Shown here: positions 62,526 to 64,000 of the stretch, one piece after another | Position numbering within the stretch: position 1 is the first letter of the stretch | Layout: each line of letters starts with the position of its first letter | NCBI RefSeq assembly: GCF_017220215.1 | Contig: NZ_CP071131.1 | Coordinates: forward strand, 620,001 to 684,000 | DNA from: Caballeronia sp. M1242 | GTDB lineage: Bacteria > Pseudomonadota > Gammaproteobacteria > Burkholderiales > Burkholderiaceae | Reading direction: 5' to 3' | Length of the DNA: 64,000 nt | The notes under the pieces: generated by a model | Seen by the model: only the letters and a program-made list of their open reading frames with translations | Told to the model about the DNA's origin: nothing | Database searches by the model: none | Translations under genes and position numbers: made by a program

Positions 62526-62765
62526 ACGCTGATCTTCGGCGCGTGAATGTCGCTTTACGCATGCGAGCTTTGATTCAACTACTTCATGCGCTTTCGCGGA
62601 GCGCAGCACACCGGACCCACATCGCGACGTTTCCTCAGTCAGTCAGACCGGCAATGCACGCCCCCGCGCGCACTGTCGATACACAGCGGACCCCGAACTG
62701 ATCGGCTTGACCGATATGAACGAGGGCAGGCGCAAATAATGCGGCCTACGTCGGGTGGAGGCCCT

Positions 62766-63758
62766 ATGGAACATCGAGATATTGTTGTCATTGCGGCGTC
62801 TCGCGGCGGACTTCCCGTCCTGAGGACGCTGGTGACACAGTTGCCCGCGGACCTGGACGCCACGCTTTGCATCGTGCTGCACATAGGCAGGCATCGAAGC
62901 GTTCTGCCCGAGCTGCTCTCGCGCTGGGGCTCTCACGTGGCGATTCATCCGAGCCACCAGGAAGTGCTGGAGCGTGGCAGAATTTACGTGGCGCCGCCCG
63001 ATCGTCACATGGTTTTGCGCGACGGCAAGCTGTGCCTTCTCGATACCGCCCCGGAGAACTTCGCGCGGCCCGCCGCCGATCCGCTGTTCAGATCGGCCGC
63101 CGTCGAATACGGAAGCCGCGTCGTGGGCGTCGTGCTCAGTGGCGACCTCGATGACGGCGCCGCAGGCCTCGCCTCGGTGCACGCGCGGGGCGGTTACGGC
63201 GTGGTTCAGCAACCGGATGACTGCGAGGCCCCGTCCATGCCGCGTAGCGCGATCGCCGCCGGGGGCGTGGATGTCATCGCGAAGCTGGATGAACTTCCGG
63301 GGGTCCTTGTTGCAGCCGTCAAGGGGGCGAAGCGGCGCAAGGAGCATTGCATGACGACTAATCGGCCAGACCTCGACCGCGAGGCACAAATTGCTGAGAC
63401 CGGGCTCGTCGAACCTCAAGTGCTCGATGAGATCGGTCAGCGTTCGGCGCTCACCTGTCCCAGTTGCAACGGCGCGCTTTGGCGGCTCAACGACGACTGG
63501 CCTTTACGCTGCCGATGCCATACCGGGCATGCATTCTCGATGCTGTCGCTCGAAGAAGCGACCGCGCAGACCGCCGATCACGCGATCTGGAGCGCGCTGC
63601 GCGCCGTGCACGAGCGCATCATCTTCGCGCGCGAGCGGCAGCAGTGGGCGCAGCGGGTGGGCAGCGACACGGACGTGGCCGTGGAACAGGCGCGCATCGA
63701 CGAGAATGAGAAGCTGGCGGAACTGCTGCGCGCGGCAGCGAATGTTCGCGAGCCTTAA
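62766..63758 (+). CDS. CheB-type methylesterase with C-terminal zinc-ribbon-like tail
   Basis: A 330-residue protein. A CheB domain (about 1-185): IVVIAASRGGLPVLRTL with the catalytic Ser, IVLHIGRHRS with the His, and LSGDLDDGAAG with the Asp. It has no receiver domain, so phosphorylation control is missing or external. The C-terminal half has ALTCPSCNGALWRL...CRCHTGHAFS, a Cys-rich ribbon seen in stand-alone CheB proteins. GGAGG lies before ATG 62766. It follows the CheB-CheR-kinase gene by 322 bases. Confidence 0.88.
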   Translation: MEHRDIVVIAASRGGLPVLRTLVTQLPADLDATLCIVLHIGRHRSVLPELLSRWGSHVAIHPSHQEVLERGRIYVAPPDRHMVLRDGKLCLLDTAPENFARPAADPLFRSAAVEYGSRVVGVVLSGDLDDGAAGLASVHARGGYGVVQQPDDCEAPSMPRSAIAAGGVDVIAKLDELPGVLVAAVKGAKRRKEHCMTTNRPDLDREAQIAETGLVEPQVLDEIGQRSALTCPSCNGALWRLNDDWPLRCRCHTGHAFSMLSLEEATAQTADHAIWSALRAVHERIIFARERQQWAQRVGSDTDVAVEQARIDENEKLAELLRAAANVREP

Positions 63759-64000
63759 TGGGCCATAACGAGCCGCGAACACCGCTGTTATACCATCGAT
63801 TCACTCGCGCCTGGCGCAGACCGAGGGCGGGAAGCCATGGGTCTGAGCGCGAGGATGGCCGATGGGCGTCGCGATAGACGTGTCAGAGTCCAATGGTCTT
63901 ATCCAACCGTTATCGCCTGCACTGGCAGCGGGTAACGGCAGTGGGCGGGTCTCGCTCTCTCGCGCATCGTTCTCTTGCTGCGTTACAGAGTGCGTCGAAC
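63759..64000. other. Window end: hairpin, no gene seen
   Basis: An imperfect hairpin CCGTTATCGCCTGC-ACTG-GCAGCGGGTAACGG (63907-63938, 11 of 14 pairs) is the only structure. It could be a terminator or part of a leader of a gene beyond the edge. Confidence 0.35.

Overview
The window is GC-rich (roughly 63-66% by eye) and densely coded on both strands. Gene content and gene families (DUF4148, DUF2934, DUF4142, proteobacterial sdhCDAB, a BKACE operon, many LysR/GntR regulators, sugar ABC systems) point to Burkholderiaceae, most likely Caballeronia/Paraburkholderia. The mix of catabolic, transport and signalling islands around a TCA-cycle operon would fit a secondary replicon (inference). I saw no tRNA, rRNA, CRISPR array, insertion sequence or phage gene.

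Layout. 0-4.3 kb: a glycosyltransferase cut by the window edge, a zinc-ribbon membrane protein, a TupA-like ATP-grasp enzyme and small secreted or unknown proteins. 4.4-6.4 kb: an orphan NitT/TauT-type binding protein plus a TauD-type dioxygenase. 6.5-10.6 kb: a minus-strand phosphate module (phytase-like protein, Tat-exported purple-acid-type phosphatase, CHAD protein). 10.7-18.8 kb: a sugar-acid locus (SET-type efflux MFS, SDR, L-fuconate dehydratase, divergent GntR regulator and a complete sugar ABC transporter), closed by a strong hairpin. 18.8-24.8 kb: Gly-rich secreted protein, LysR, sdhCDAB, LysR. 24.8-30 kb: AraC regulator and a beta-keto-acid cleavage operon (BKACE, MFS, two SDRs).

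30-37.4 kb is the most interesting part: divergent TlpA-like and DipZ-like thioredoxin proteins, three DUF4148 genes (two in a near-identical tandem duplication), an OmpR/EnvZ-type two-component system and an Ohr/OsmC peroxide-resistance protein. Three promoters here share a roughly 93-bp architecture with the same element order and spacing constant to within one base. It combines direct repeats TGTATC-N4-TGTATC, an inverted GATACA, and a second block GAAACA-N5-GATAC followed by C(G)TTTCAAT. A partial fourth copy lies next to the two-component genes. I read this as a local regulon for extracytoplasmic thiol/peroxide stress. Immediately downstream of the histidine kinase gene is a ladder of four decayed tandem copies of its own 3' end plus terminator.

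37.5-48 kb: Lys/Ala-rich DUF2934 protein, MFS/LysR divergent pair with a perfect operator-like palindrome, TetR, two related 93-residue proteins, a trypsin-like protease, a SulP transporter, a lipoprotein and a small copper-type cluster (DUF2946, outer-membrane-like protein, CopC). 48-64 kb is signalling-rich: a lone receiver protein, an SDR whose only plausible start is ACG, a TonB receptor-YfiR-CHASE8/GGDEF/EAL operon, a MocR regulator with cupin and AhpD-like genes, an HD protein, a 1,388-residue CheB-CheR-PAS-kinase-receiver fusion and a separate CheB-type protein.
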